Source of the DNA: Humulus lupulus
Taxonomy: Eukaryota; Streptophyta; Magnoliopsida; Rosales; Cannabaceae
Direction of reading: 5' to 3'
Length of the DNA stretch: 64,000 nt
Assembly (NCBI RefSeq): GCF_963169125.1
Contig: NC_084796.1
Coordinates: 90,566,888-90,630,887, forward strand
Under the pieces are notes generated by a model. The model was not told the origin of the DNA. It saw nothing but the letters and a program-made list of their open reading frames with translations, and did not search any database. The translations under genes were made by a program, and so were the position numbers. Of this stretch, positions 1 through 13,038 are shown piece by piece; the first letter of the stretch is position 1, and every line of letters starts with the position of its first letter.

Positions 1-454
1 ATCGCCCCAAGAACGAGCTCTCTCTCGCAAGAGTCTAACACTAGCCACCGGGTGCAAAACCAGTAACGCAAGCCAAAATCCAAAGACGACCCAATTCAAT
101 AAACCTAATCTCCTCTTGGAAAAGCACCCAAAACCCAAATTTCTCTTGGCCACCATATCAGAATCTGGGTATCCCATCCCCCCCCCCCCCCCTAAAAAAA
201 AATCAACCTAGGACAGTTTGACCTTGGAGCTTAGTCGTTGCAATCGAAAACGAATAATCAAAGACAATAGGAAGAAACCCATTAGAGTAGAAAGCTAAGG
301 TTTAAGATACATGGAAAAGAAAGGAAGATTGAAGCCAAATAGGTTCAGCCAAACAATAACCAAATACACCCATAGAAGCCATCACCCATAAAAAGGAAAT
401 GAAAAGGAAGTATGTATAAACCCATCAGTTATTTTAGCTTTATTTAATAAATTA

Positions 455-952
<498 letters not shown>

Positions 953-1002
953 TCAATATATGTTATTTTTTAATGTAATATATACTAAAAATTGTTGTAG
1001 TG

Positions 1003-2025
1003 AGCCGCAGCCCCCAGCCACACCAGGAGCAAGCGCTATGGCACCCACTACTCAGTGTCGTGGCCCCCAGCACGCCCAAAATCTCACCTCCTGCTTCTTC
1101 GATCTTGGGTCGCGGCGCCCAAGAACAAGGTCGTGGCCCCCACCCGCGAACCAACCACAACTCCGTTTTCTCCCATTCTAAACCTTCCAAAAACATACCT
1201 AAACATCTCCAAATCCAAGAATCAAAGTTCCCAAACTTCCCAATCATCCAAAATCATCAAATCCCAAGGCTCAAACGAATGAAAAACTCATCGATTCACA
1301 AAATCGAATTCAAAGCTTAGAAACTCTAAAAACTCAAAACTTAAAACTTAGATTACCTTTGATTGGGTTGTTTCTCGTTAAATCCTTCGGTCAAGAAGCT
1401 TCTAATCTTTCCTAGGATCGCTATGCCTCGATCCTCGCTTGATTTTGACTCCTAGAACTCAAGATTTCCTCGAAATTGCCACAAACGGTAAAAAGACTAA
1501 CGGGAAGAGAGAGAAGGGTTTTAAACGTACGGTTTTTTCTGACGAAGTACTTCAAGCTTAAGTAACCTCAAATAAAACCTAATGCTCGAGGTCCCAAAAA
1601 CACCCTGGGGACGAAATAGTCAAAACTTCCAGAATTTCCTCCTGATCTCAGTAACTCCCAATTCCCCATCAAATAATCACTCTCATTACCCAATATCCCA
1701 ATAATTGTCCCTGTTATGACAAAACCGCTAATTTGCAAGACATGATCGTCTCATGCTGAATAGCTCGAATATATCCCCATAATAATGGGATCTCATCCCT
1801 AAATCACAATATGCACCAAAATACACAAATATGCCCTCAACGGGCCAAATTACCAAAATACCCAAATAGTCAAATGTGGACCCACATGCTTGCATTTAAC
1901 ATCATATTATAATATAATTCACATAAATATGCATATAATAATTTAATGGCATAATTAAACAATTATGGCCCTCACGGCCTACTAACCCAGCCATTAAACC
2001 ACATTAGGGATTTCCGGGCATTACA
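1003..2025 (-). repeat. 3' LTR of Gypsy-1 (partial)
   Basis: This matches 7743-8749 in the same orientation with scattered substitutions, and ends on the plus strand in GGGCATTACA, the LTR terminus, next to the polypurine tract. Its outer part is displaced to the left of the window by the CACTA insertion. It contains a GC-rich block (1003-1150) and a CCCAT-TATT-ATGGG stem-loop at 1776-1789 that is shared with the other copy. Confidence 0.85.
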
Positions 2026-2038
2026 ACTATCCCCTCCT
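2026..2038 (-). other. Polypurine tract of Gypsy-1
   Basis: On the minus strand AGGAGGGGATAGT directly abuts the TGTAATGCCC start of the 3' LTR. The same tract is found at the same place in Gypsy-3 (54860-54873). It is the expected plus-strand primer for reverse transcription. Confidence 0.85.
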
Positions 2039-2064
2039 TACATAAATTTCATCCTTGAAATTTA

Positions 2065-5000
2065 CTAGAACAGCTCGGGATACTGACTCTGCATATCTGA
2101 CTCCAGCTCCTAGGTCGCTTCCTCTACCTTGCTGTTCCTCCACAATACCTTAACCAAAGGTATCGTCTTATTCCTGAGGGCCTTATCCTTTCTGTCAAGT
2201 ATTTGGATTGGCTGCTCTTTAAAGGAGAGATCTGCCTCAAGCTCCAGATCTTCACAGCTCAAAATATGATTCGCATCAAATACATACTTACGAAGAGCTG
2301 AAACCTGAAATATGTTATGCACGGATGACAACGCCGGTGGCAAGGCCAACCTGTAAGCAACCTGACCAATCCATTCCAGGATCTCAAATGGACCTACAAA
2401 TCTAGGGTTCAGCTTGCCCTTCTTCCCGAATCTCCTCTCCCCTTTCCATGGTGAGACTCTAAGGAAGACATAGTCTCCCACTTGGAACTCCATGTTCCTG
2501 CATTTGGGATCTGCATCCACCAAAGTCCAGCACACATGCTCGCAGCATGTCTTCCAATATCTTGATCGTCCTCCCAGATTTCCCATCTGTCTAAGGATGA
2601 TAAGTAGTATAGAACTTCAACTGTGTTCCCATGGCCTTCTGTAAACTCCCCCAGAACTTGGAAGTAAGGGTGGGGTCCCAATCTTACACGATCGACCTTG
2701 GTGCTCCATGAAGGTGCACGATCTCTCTCACATAGAGATCTGCATACTAATCAACTATATATGTAGTCCTCACTAGCAAGAAGTGAGCTGACTTGGTGTA
2801 GCGATCCACTATCATCCAAATAGAATCATGCTGACCAATAGTCCTGGGTAATCCCACCACGAAATCCATCGTGATGTCCTCCCATTTCCACTATGGGATA
2901 TCCAAGGGCTGCAGTAACCCTGCCGGCCTCTGATGCTCAGCCTTGACCTATTGGCATGTCAAGCACTTAGCCACATACTCTACTACATCTCTCTTCATCC
3001 CCAGCAACCAATAAAATGATCTCACATCCTGATACATCTTCGTGGTGCCTGGATGCAAAGAGTAAGGTGTAGTATGAGATTAATCCAGAATCTCTCGTCT
3101 CAAAGCAGGGTCTAACGAAACACATATCCGCCCCTTGTATCTCAACAAGCCCAAATTAGACACTGTATAATCTCTAGATGCTCCAGCCAAAGCATCCTCT
3201 CTGATCTTGATCAGCTGTGGATCACTTAACTGACCATCCTTGATTCTCTCCAATAGTGTAGACTGCAGCGTAATATTAGCCAATTGGCCCACCAGCAACT
3301 CTATATCTGCTCTGGTCATATCATCTGCTAATTCTCTGGCTATCAACCTCGCACCATAAATTTTTCCCGGACCCTTTCGGCTTAAAGCATCAGCTACCAC
3401 GTTGGCTTTTCTTGGATGATACAAAATCTCACAGTCATAATCTTTTACTAAATCCAGCCAATGCCTTTGTCTCATATTCAAATCTTTCTGCGTGAAGAAG
3501 TATTTCAGGCTCTTGTGGTCTATATAGATCTCACACCTCTCTCCACGAAACGCCTATAATAACCTGCCAATCCAAGAAAAATTCTAACCTCAGAAGCATT
3601 CTTTGGCCTTGGCCAGTCTTTGACTGCCTCAATCTTTGCTGGATCTACCTTAATCCCCTCCTTATTGACAATGTGCCCAAGAAAGGATACTTGAGATAAC
3701 CAGAATTCACATTTCTTGAATTTTGCAAACAGTCTATGTTCCCTCAGTCTCTGTAGAACCAACCTCAGATGCTGCTCATGCTCTGACTCAGACTGAGAAT
3801 AAACCATAATGTCATCGATGAAAACGATCACAAGCTGGTCCAAATAATCCTTGAACACTCTGTTTATCAGATCCATAAAAGCAACAAGGGCATTAGTAAA
3901 CCCAAAAGACATGACTAGGAACTCATAATGCCCATACCTGGTACGAAAAGCAGTCTTCGGTATATCTCCTTCCTTGACCCTCAACTGATGATAACCAGAA
4001 TGAAGGTCGATCTTTGAGAATACTGTCTTACCTTGCAACTGATCAAACAGATCATCTATCCTTGGCAAAGGATACTTATTCTTGATTGTTAACGTATTCA
4101 GTTCTCTGTAATCAATGCACATCGTCAGAGAAACATCATTCTTTTTCACAAATAGAACTGGCGCAACCCAAGGTGAAAAACTAGGTCTGATAAGACCCAA
4201 ATCCAACAGCTCTTGCAACTGTACTTTCAATTCTTTCAACTCAACTGTGGCCATTCTGTAAGGTGCTCTAGACACTGACTCCGTCCCTGGTGCCAGTTCT
4301 ATCACGAACTCAATTTCTCTGTGCGGTGGCAACCCTGGAAAATCTTCTAGAAACATATCCAGGAATTCACAAACTAATCTGGTCTCTTCTAGTCTCACTG
4401 GCATGACCTGAGTGGTATCAACCACAATGGCTAAAAACCCAATGCAACCTTCTTCCAATAGATCCCTAGCCCTCAAGATAGAAATCAATGGTATACGAGG
4501 TCCATGCACAGTACCAACAAACACAAAAGGATCCTCACCTTCAAGCTCAAAGGTGACCATCTTCCTTCTGCAATCAATGGTTGCCCCATACTTCACTAAC
4601 CAATCCATACCCAATATCATGTCGAAGTTAGTCATAACCAACTCTATCAAATCCACTGATAACTCTCTGCCCTCCACTGTCATTGGCAAAGATCTGACCC
4701 ATCTCCTGGATACTAATAACTCCCTAGTGGGTAACAAAGTTCCAAACCCCACAGCATAAAAATCACAAGGTCTACACAGTCTATCAATAATTCTACTAGC
4801 AACAAAAGAATGTGTAGCACCAGAATCAATCAAAACATTATAAGGGGTTCCAGCACTAAGAAGCTGACATGTAACTACTGAGGAAGAAATCTCAGCTTCT
4901 GCTTGTGTCAATGCGAACACTCGAGCTGGGGCCGAGCTGTCTGCTTTCGTGGGTTCTTCTTTCCTGCCCTTAGGTAAATCCTTCTTAAGATGACCCACTG

Positions 5001-6061
5001 CTCTACATGAGAAGCAGGCCTTTGCCCTACACTCTCCCAAATGACACCTCTTGCATCTAGGGCATTCAGGATAAGACTTCCAGGCTTCATTATCACCTGG
5101 ACGACCCACTGAGACACCACGGGGTCGCCTATCAGAACCTAGAACTGGGAAGGTGTCAGGAACCTTCCTTTTCTGATCACTGGGGCCTCCACCCCTACTT
5201 GTACCCACAAATGGAGGACCTGTCCTCCTGAACTCCTTTCTGGCTGCACTATCCCGCTAGATCTTGTTCTCTGCACTCTCAGCTGTTAGTGCCTTCTCAA
5301 CCACCTGTGCATAGGTAATAACCCCAACCACAGTGGTAATACGAACATCACGAGTTAATCTGGGTTGTAGCCCCTGGAGAAATCTCTCCCTCCTGGTCCC
5401 ATCAGTGGGCACCAGCTCCAAATTTTGCCAAACGATCAAACTTCAGAGCATACTTAGTGACTGACAAACCTCCCTGAAGTAGCCTGATGAACTCATCAAC
5501 TTTTGCTGCCCTGATGGTATCATTGTAATATTTCTCATTGAACAGAGTCTGAAACTCTTCCCAACTCAGGGCATTAACGTTTCTGGTCTGGGTAATAACC
5601 TCCCACCAAATTCGGGCATCCTCCTGAAACATATAAGTGGCACAAGCCACCCTCTCATTACCAGTCACCCTCATGAAGTCCAGGATGGTGGTAATCATAC
5701 TCATCCACTGCTCTGCCTTGGCAGGATTTGCACTGCCTTCAAAAGCTGGAGGTTGCTGCTTTTTGAACCTTTCATAGAGAGGCTCCCATTTATTACCAAC
5801 CTCAGGCAGCTACTCAGTTGCTGGCACCGACACAGGAGGTGTCGCTGATACACTGGCCACTGTAGGAGCTTGCTGTTGTCTCAGGAGGTGGAGTTCCTCT
5901 CCCTGTCTCAACACTGTAGCCTGCAGATCGCTAACTAACTGCTGCCAATTTGCAGGAGCTGGCTGTGAAATCTGTCCCTAGTCATTCTCTTGACCCTTAT
6001 CATTATTATTCTGGCCTTAATCACTCTGGAAAGCTGAAGTATCTGTTTGTCCTGGATTCAT
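2065..6061 (-). pseudogene. gag-pol: Gypsy-1 gag-pol polyprotein, chromovirus (Tekay-like), disrupted
   Basis: The order on the minus strand is: gag from an ATG at 6061; a zinc knuckle near 4985-5070 ([12 protein letters not shown], then CFSC with the final Cys replaced by Leu); protease DSGATHS near 4810-4830; reverse transcriptase with FIDDIM near 3806-3826; RNase H; integrase; and a C-terminal chromodomain-like tail (VKVLWRNSKVEEAT). This order and tail fit Tekay/Del chromoviruses. The frame is broken by several stops. About 330 bp between the RT end and mid RNase H are missing at about 3551, judged against Gypsy-3. The chromodomain Trp codon is a stop (TAG) at about 2107-2109, and the natural stop would be at 2065-2067. 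The element is not functional as it stands. Confidence 0.85.
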
Positions 6062-6420
6062 TCTTATTAGCTTATACCTTGCTGAAACAATAGTCAATAC
6101 GGCCAGTCATACAAATCTACAAATAGATACATGGTTATAGCATTTAGCACTTAGCATGTATCACATAATGATTCAAAATCAACAATACTAATAAGTATGT
6201 TCCAACAATTTCAGTACTATTTAGCACACGGTTGCAGAAGATGCAATATTCAAGGCATAGGTTTAACATGGTGTCTCATGTATACACGTAAAGCATTTAT
6301 AATATATTTAAGCAATTATACATATAACTACATAAATAATTACCAAACCATGAGTCGAGCTTGTCTTCAGTGGTGAGTGTACATTCCTAGCCAGTCTATA
6401 GGAACCCTAACCTTGGCACG

Positions 6421-6431
6421 CTCTGATACCA
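6421..6431 (-). other. Gypsy-1 primer-binding site (tRNA-iMet)
   Basis: The minus strand reads TGGTATCAGAG three bases inside the 5' LTR end. This is the usual complement of the initiator methionine tRNA 3' end in plant gypsy and copia elements. Confidence 0.85.
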
Positions 6432-6434
6432 AGT

Positions 6435-8749
6435 TGTAATGCCCTGGTTACCCCAGGAAAGTTACGATGAACGTTGAACCGTGAATTTAACTCGCTACCC
6501 GAGTTCTTTGGTTAAAAGAGTGCTTCTAGGTGTTATTAATAGGGTAAGGTGGAAAACCAATCAAAAGGAAAGGATATATTTTATTTAAAACATAAAATAG
6601 TTCATGGGCCCATAAAAAACATTTACAAGTTATTTACAACTCAAAATGGTCATTACAATTTCAAATTTTCAAACCCGCCGACCAAAGCGGCAAAAATAGG
6701 GTAAACCCCCTAGTTCCTCTGAGAACTCCTTGGCCGTGGTGGTCAAGCGGCCGCATATGTACATAGCACCACCTAAGCTCTCCACTCAAGGCTGAGTGAG
6801 CTTTTCTATCCCTTTACTTGCACCACATAGCACCCATGAGCCAAAGCCCAGCAAGAAAACACAATATTGCATGAATATAATGTCAACAATGATCATAATA
6901 ATCATTCAGGACTTTCAGTCCAAAATAGAGGGATGACAGTCACAAAATTCACTAAGAAGAGTTGGGTTCCCATTAGCCATGTGATGATAGGGTCACTGGG
7001 GCTTTACAAATAATTGATCCTTTCACTAGCTTAAACATGATAGGTGCTTGATGAACTAGTCACCAACATAACCTACCTCGTGACCATAGAGTCACAACCA
7101 TGGGATTCCGCTCCCTAGCCATGTGACAAGCAGTCACCTAGGCCTTTGGCCCTGACTCTGAGTAACTAGTCCTAAACTAGTCAAGCGCTTATAATTTTCA
7201 TCGACCTTAGGGTCGGTCCAGCATTAATGCTCCTAGATTCATTCAATGTTGATATCAATTAGATCCAATCTTTTATCAGCCCTGCGTTCATGACGCTTAT
7301 GCCATTTCTGACTCTCAGGTCAGTAAAACGCGACCAATGCCGACCCTGACTAGTCAGTGCCATACACAAGTAAGCAAGATTTGCCAAGTATTTAATATGC
7401 AATCAATGTCCACATTTAATAACCAACATGCCTCAACAACAACCATGCATGTCATATACACAAGGTGGAATTTTCATACCTCTGATTCGAGCGAGAATGA
7501 ATAAAAGAATGACCTTTGAGAACGATCAACCTTTAAGTCCCTTAGTGGTCACCTAGTCATAACCAAATATGGGATACAATCAATAAAATGAATAACAAAG
7601 GGTTTTTGAATTAAGATCTAGCCTCTGGGACATCGAATCCCACTAATCCGGGTAGTAGGAACGATCCCGAGGCCTAAAAATGAGTTCCCATGATCAAACC
7701 ACCCAATTGGCCTCAAAAACCTCCATGAACAATGGCCCTAGAAGCTTGAGCTGTGGCCCCCAGCCACACCAGGAGCAAGCGCCGCGGCGTCCACTACTCA
7801 GTGCCACAGCCCCCAGCACGCCAAAAACCTCACCTCTTGCTTCTTCGAGCTTGGGCACGGCCCCCACCTGGGAACCAACCATAACTCCGTTTTCTCCCAT
7901 TTCAAACCTTCCAAAAACATACCTAAACATCTCCAAATCCAAGAATCAAAGTTTCCAAAGTTCCCAATCATCCAAAATCATAAAATCTTGAGGCTCAAAT
8001 GAATCAAAAACTCATCGATTCACAAAATCGAATTCAAAGCTTAGAAACTCTAAAAACTCAAAACGTAAAACTTAGATTACCTTTGATTGGGTTGTTTCTC
8101 ATTAAATCCTTTGGTCAAGAAGCTTATAATCTTTCCTAGGATTGCTATGCCTCGATCCTTGCTTGATTCCGACTCCTAGAACTCAAGATTTCTTTGAAAT
8201 TGCTACAAACGATAAAAGACTAACGAGAAGAGAGAGAAGGGTTTTAAACGTACGGTTCTTTCTGACGAACTACTTCAAGCTTAAGTAACCTCAAATAAAA
8301 CCTAATTCCCGGGGTCCCAAAAACACCCCCGGGGACAAAATAGTCAAAAATTCCAGAATTTCCTCCTGATCTCAATAACTCCCAATTTACCATCAAATAA
8401 TCATTCTCATTACCCAATATCCCAATAATTGACTCTGTTATGAAAAAACCGCTAATTTGCAACATAGGACCGTCTCATGCTGAATAGCTCGAATATATCC
8501 CCATAATAATGGGATCTCATCCATAAATCGCAATATGCACCAAAATACATAAATATGCCGTTAACGGGCCAAATTACCAAAATATCCAAATAGTCAAATG
8601 TGGACCCACATGCTTGCATTTAACATCATATTATAATATAATTCACATAAACATGCATATAATCATTTAATGGCATAATTAAACAATTATGGCCCTCTCA
8701 GCCTACTAATCCAGCTATTAAACCACATTAGGGATTTTGGGGCGTTACA
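6435..8749 (-). repeat. 5' LTR of Gypsy-1 (2,315 bp, complete)
   Basis: The LTR is bounded on the plus strand by TGTAATGCCC and GGGCGTTACA, giving the TG...CA termini. The primer-binding site lies just inside. The outer flank begins ggccc and enters a copia coding frame, so the element was inserted in that copia; the partner target duplication is off-window. It carries the conserved core near 6811-6860 seen in the other gypsy LTRs, a GC-rich block at 7745-7870, and a CCCAT-TATT-ATGGG stem-loop at 8500-8513. Confidence 0.88.
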
Positions 8750-10703
8750 GGCCCTACCTAGGGTATCTCAAAGTGTGGGGGTGCCTTGCTTATTGCAAGA
8801 GCATGGAGCCAAAAATGACCGAGTTTGATCCAAGGGCCATCAAATGTGTATTTTTAGGCTATGCCTCAAATAGCAAGGTGTATAGGCTATTAAGCTTACA
8901 GTCTATTATGATAATAGAATCAAGAGAAGTTGAATTCTTTGAGAGTTTATTGTATAGTGACAATAAGCCTCAAGAACTCATCTCATTAGAAGGAATTGAA
9001 GAGGAGTTGCCTTCAAGGGTTGTAGAGCAACCGATGTTTCCTAGAAGAGGCCAAAGGCTTAAAGAGAGTGGGTCACAAAATGAAACCTCTCAAGTAGAGA
9101 CTCTTTACATAGTAGAGGGAAACCACAATGGAGTCACTTAGAAGTATCCTATGGTACTTCAACTGGAGGATTATCCTAAAAATTTCCAAGAAGCCATGTC
9201 CTCAAGGTTCTCTAACTTTTGGAAAGAGGCAATAAATGATGAAATTGATTCAATTATGTCTAACTGCACTTGGGAAATTGTTGATCTACCACAAGGATCG
9301 CAACAAATAGGTTGCAAATGGGTATTTCGAAGAAATTACAACACTAACGGGACCATTCAAGCCAATAAGGCAAGATTGGTGGCCAAAGGGTTTAGACAAA
9401 AGGAGGGCATAGATTATTTTGATACCTATGCACGGGTAGCAAGGATAACATCTATAAGTTTGTTGTTTGCCTTATCATCGATACACAACCTATATGTTTA
9501 TCAAATGGATGTCAAAACGACATTCATAAATGGTAACCTTGATCAGGAGGTGTACATGGAACAACCATAAGGGTTTTTTCTAAGGGGAAATGAACATAAG
9601 GTGTGTAAGCTTGTTAAATCATTATATAGTTTAAAACAAGCACCAAAATAATGGCATGAGAAGTTTGATGAGGCCATTGTTTTGGATAGGTTTAGACATA
9701 ATAATGTAGACAAGTGCTTATACTCTAAGACTTGTGATGACTATGTCATCTTAGTGTGTCTATATGTTGATGATATTATGATATTAAGTAATGACATGAA
9801 AGGCATAATAGAAAAAAAGAGGATTCTATCTTCTAACTTCAAGATGTAGGACCTTGAAGAGGTTGATACCATATTAGGTATCAAAGTTAGAAGAAATATT
9901 GATTATTATGCCTTAGGTCAAGCTCATCATGTTGAGAAAATGCTTAACAAGTTTGGTCATATTAATATGAAAGAGTCAAACACACCCTTCTAATCAAGTG
10001 TAAAGCTTGAAAGAATGAAGGGAGAACGATGGCTCAACTAGAGTATGCAAATGCAATTGGAAGTTTGATGTAGGTCGCTCATTGTACTAGAGCAGACATT
10101 ACATTTAGGGTTACTAAACTAAGTAGGTTTACTAGCAACCTAAGTATCTTACATTGGAAGGTTGTGGGAAGAGTATTTGAATTCCTTAAAAGGACTAATG
10201 TGTTATGCCTCCAATATTCTACTTTTCCTAAGAAAATTTAGGGATATTTTGACGCAAGTGGGATATCCGATGTAATAGATAATCTTTCCAAAACTGATTG
10301 GGTTTTCACCCTTGGTGGGGGTGCATTTTTTTGGGGATCTAAGAAACAAACATGTATATGTCACTCAACCATGGAGTCGGAGTTTGTAGCTCTAGCAGCA
10401 ATCGACAAAGAGGCAAAGTGGCTAAGAGATCTCATGTTGGAGATACCAAAAAACATGTTTAATGTATCGATGATTTTGAACATTGTGATAATCAAGCCGC
10501 TTTGAATAGAGCTTACAACAAGATAAACAATGGGAATTCTGGACATATAAGTTTAAGACATGATTATGTGAGGGAATTGGTTGATAAGAGTATCATATGT
10601 GAAATCTTGTGAGAACTTAGCGGATTTGTTTATGTAACCTCTTGGGAGAGATTTGGTTAGTTCCACAAATAGAGGAATGGGACTAAAACTCCTTGATAAA
10701 TAG
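8750..10703 (+). pseudogene. pol: Copia pol fragment: integrase C-terminus, RT, RNase H
   Basis: The frame starts in the region after the integrase core (YLKVWGCLAYCK, CVFLGYA). It continues through the copia RT start (CTWEIVDLPQG, KWVFRRNYN, YQMDVKTTFINGNL), the RT active site YVDDIMILS near 9760-9786, and RNase H ([11 protein letters not shown] near 10371). It ends near ENLADLF and LLDK at a TAG at 10701-10703. Multiple in-frame stops and shifts (for example after MEQP at 9568) mark it as dead. The upstream gag, protease and integrase core are absent from the window. Confidence 0.85.
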
Positions 10704-10843
10704 ATTCCCCAATGATGGCAACTCAACTCAAAACTTGTATACATCAAGTGTAGAGTTCAATGGGTAAGTACAAGTCATTGATAAGGGAATAGTTTCAACA
10801 AAACAACTTAAAATTCCCGTCAAGAGTGAGTTAATGTTGGTTG

Positions 10844-13038
10844 TGTAATGACCCAAATTCGCTAATAAGGCTTAGGGCCTTGATTAGCGTGCCTGGAGGA
10901 CAATAAGTGAATTATTTTTATAAAATATGAATTTGTGTGAATATGTGACTAGAGATGCATGTTTAGGTGAATTAAATATGCATGTGGGCCTCGTCTGGTT
11001 ATTAGGGGCATGACTATAATTTTAGCCCGTTGAGGGCATAAATGTAATAATTGTGATATATCTGTGTTGCTCGATCCGAGACAGTTCTAGGGAGCGGTTA
11101 GCTAGAAAGTCACAACAGGGTTGAAAATCCGCCTTGGGGCGAGTTGAGGGGAGTTTTGGGTATTAGACATTTTATGGGGTTATCGGGTTATGGAAATAAA
11201 TATTTGGACATATATTTGAGGTTAGAATGCCTAGGAGGGAATATTGGGGAAATTTACCATTTTTCCCTCGGGGACGTTTTTGGTACCCCGAGCCTTGAGC
11301 TAACCTTATAGACTGAAGTTAAATAAAACAAAGTTAAGGAGACACTCAGAACTTAGGAACTGACCCACTCATTTTATCTCCCTCTCTCATCTTTTTCCGT
11401 GGAAGCTTGGAGACCTAGTGACATCTTGGAGGAAACTAGTCAAAATTAAGGAATTGGAGCTGGGATTTTGGGGAGCTTGAGGCTTGGAGCTTGGAGCTTA
11501 GGAGATCAGCTCAGAGACACAATTAAGCAAGGGCAAGCTTTTAAACTATTTGAATTGTGCTTGAAATTTCTTCTGGTGTGTTAAAAGTTGTGCAAGTTGG
11601 AGAGATGAAGATTCAACCTTGAATTTGATGAGGCTTTGAAGTAGGAATCTTGATAGGTTTTGTTGCTGAATCTATAGTATAACCTCTGTGATGATTAGCT
11701 TGGATTGTTGGCTTAATTTTGGGGTTAATTAGATTGGTTTTTCTGGGCTCGAGGGGTCGGGTTGTGGCGTTGTTCTTGCTAAGCTGCGGCCCCCTAGAAC
11801 TTGGGGCGCCTGGAAATGGAGGCGCGCCGCGGCGCCCTTCAAGAAGGGCCGCGGCGCGTGTAGGCTGATTTGAGGCAGGGCCTCGGGTTAAGCTGGGGGC
11901 CGCAGCATGAGTCCCTAGAGCTGCGGTGCTTAGTGCATTGTTTGGGTTCTAGAGAGGTTTTAGGCTCGGGAATTCAATAGTTAAGGCTTGGGATGGATTT
12001 TATCACCGGATTGATAGAATTCAACGTTCCGGAGATTAGAATTATGACCCAAAGTTATTTAATGGATAAGAACTTGATGGGTGGATATCGTTAATGCGTT
12101 GTGACTAGGGTTTCAGCGAGGCTTGGACTAGGGAACTGTGCTCGGGACATCAGTGCTTGGAAAGCTCGGGACGAAGGTAAGAAAACAACTGTTCCCATAG
12201 GGCTTGAGTTGCAAGGCTCGACCCTATATGATTGTGTTGCAGGTTGTGGCCCTTTGATTGAATTTGTATGTGTTTAAGTATTTGTTTAGTTATATTATGT
12301 GTACATATAAATGAATGAACGGCGATGGCCAGGAACGACGAAGGCCGAGAACGGTGATGGCCGGGAACGGCGAAGGCCGAGAACGGCGAATGCCGAGAAT
12401 GGCGATGGCTGGGAACGGCGAAGGTCGAGAATGGCAAGGGGCCGAGAGAAGCATTTAGCACGTGGAGTGCGACCTACCAGGGCGAGACCCCAAAGGATAC
12501 CTGGGATATCCGCATGGTGTGGACCGCGAACCTAGGGCCTGGTAAAGCGCTTGGGACGGCATGGCCGTACGTGTATAATATGATGATGGCTTGATTTTAT
12601 ATTAAGTGTTTGATATGCATATATTATCTGCTTGCAAGGGTTTTCTTGCTGGGCTTCGGCTCACGGGTGCTCTATGATGCAGGTAAAGGAAAGGGGAAAG
12701 TCGATCAACCTTGAGTATGGTGAGCGTGACGGGCGGCACGTGCATGTCTGGTCTGCCTGGTTGCCATGGCTAGTGGTACTTTTGGGGGATGTGTGTACTA
12801 AACTTAAGTTTTGTCTTTTAGTCAACTCTGGTTATATTTTTGAGTTGTAAATATTTCTAAACAATATTTTGGGATCCCAAATGTTAAACATTTTATAACC
12901 TTTCAATTAAAGGTTTATTCTCAATTTTATGACTCTGTTTATGGTTTAATTACACTTTTGTCCTAAAACCTCGATTAGCAAGTTGATTGCACATTTTAAA
13001 CTCACTTAGTAACGGCTCTAAGGCAGTAGGGTGTTATA
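10844..13038 (+). repeat. Gypsy solo LTR (2,195 bp)
   Basis: It starts TGTAATGACCC and ends GGGTGTTATA, a decayed TTACA end. Flanks are ggttg (10839-10843) and ggtgg (13039-13043), a 4/5 target duplication. No internal region remains, so the element collapsed by LTR-LTR recombination. The termini and order of blocks match the Gypsy-2 and Gypsy-3 LTRs. It contains a GC-rich palindromic block (11760-11940), a 16-bp minisatellite (12317-12440) and the conserved core (12641-12689). Confidence 0.85.
12317..12440. repeat. 16-bp minisatellite GAACGGCGAWGGCCGR
   Basis: About 7.5 copies of a 16-bp unit alternate between GATGGCC and GAAGGCC forms. The block lies within the solo LTR, where the other LTRs have diffuse repeats. 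A plus-strand reading frame (12311-12535) passes through it and is low complexity, so I do not call it a gene. Confidence 0.8.

Noticed and set aside
1..450. More host-gene exons next to the kinase fragment
   Set aside because: No continuous coding sequence or recognisable motif was found. Only repeats and a poly-C/poly-A run are visible.
12311..12535. Plus-strand frame with ERRRPRTANAENGDG repeats
   Set aside because: It is produced by the 16-bp minisatellite within a solo LTR, with no homology or gene context.
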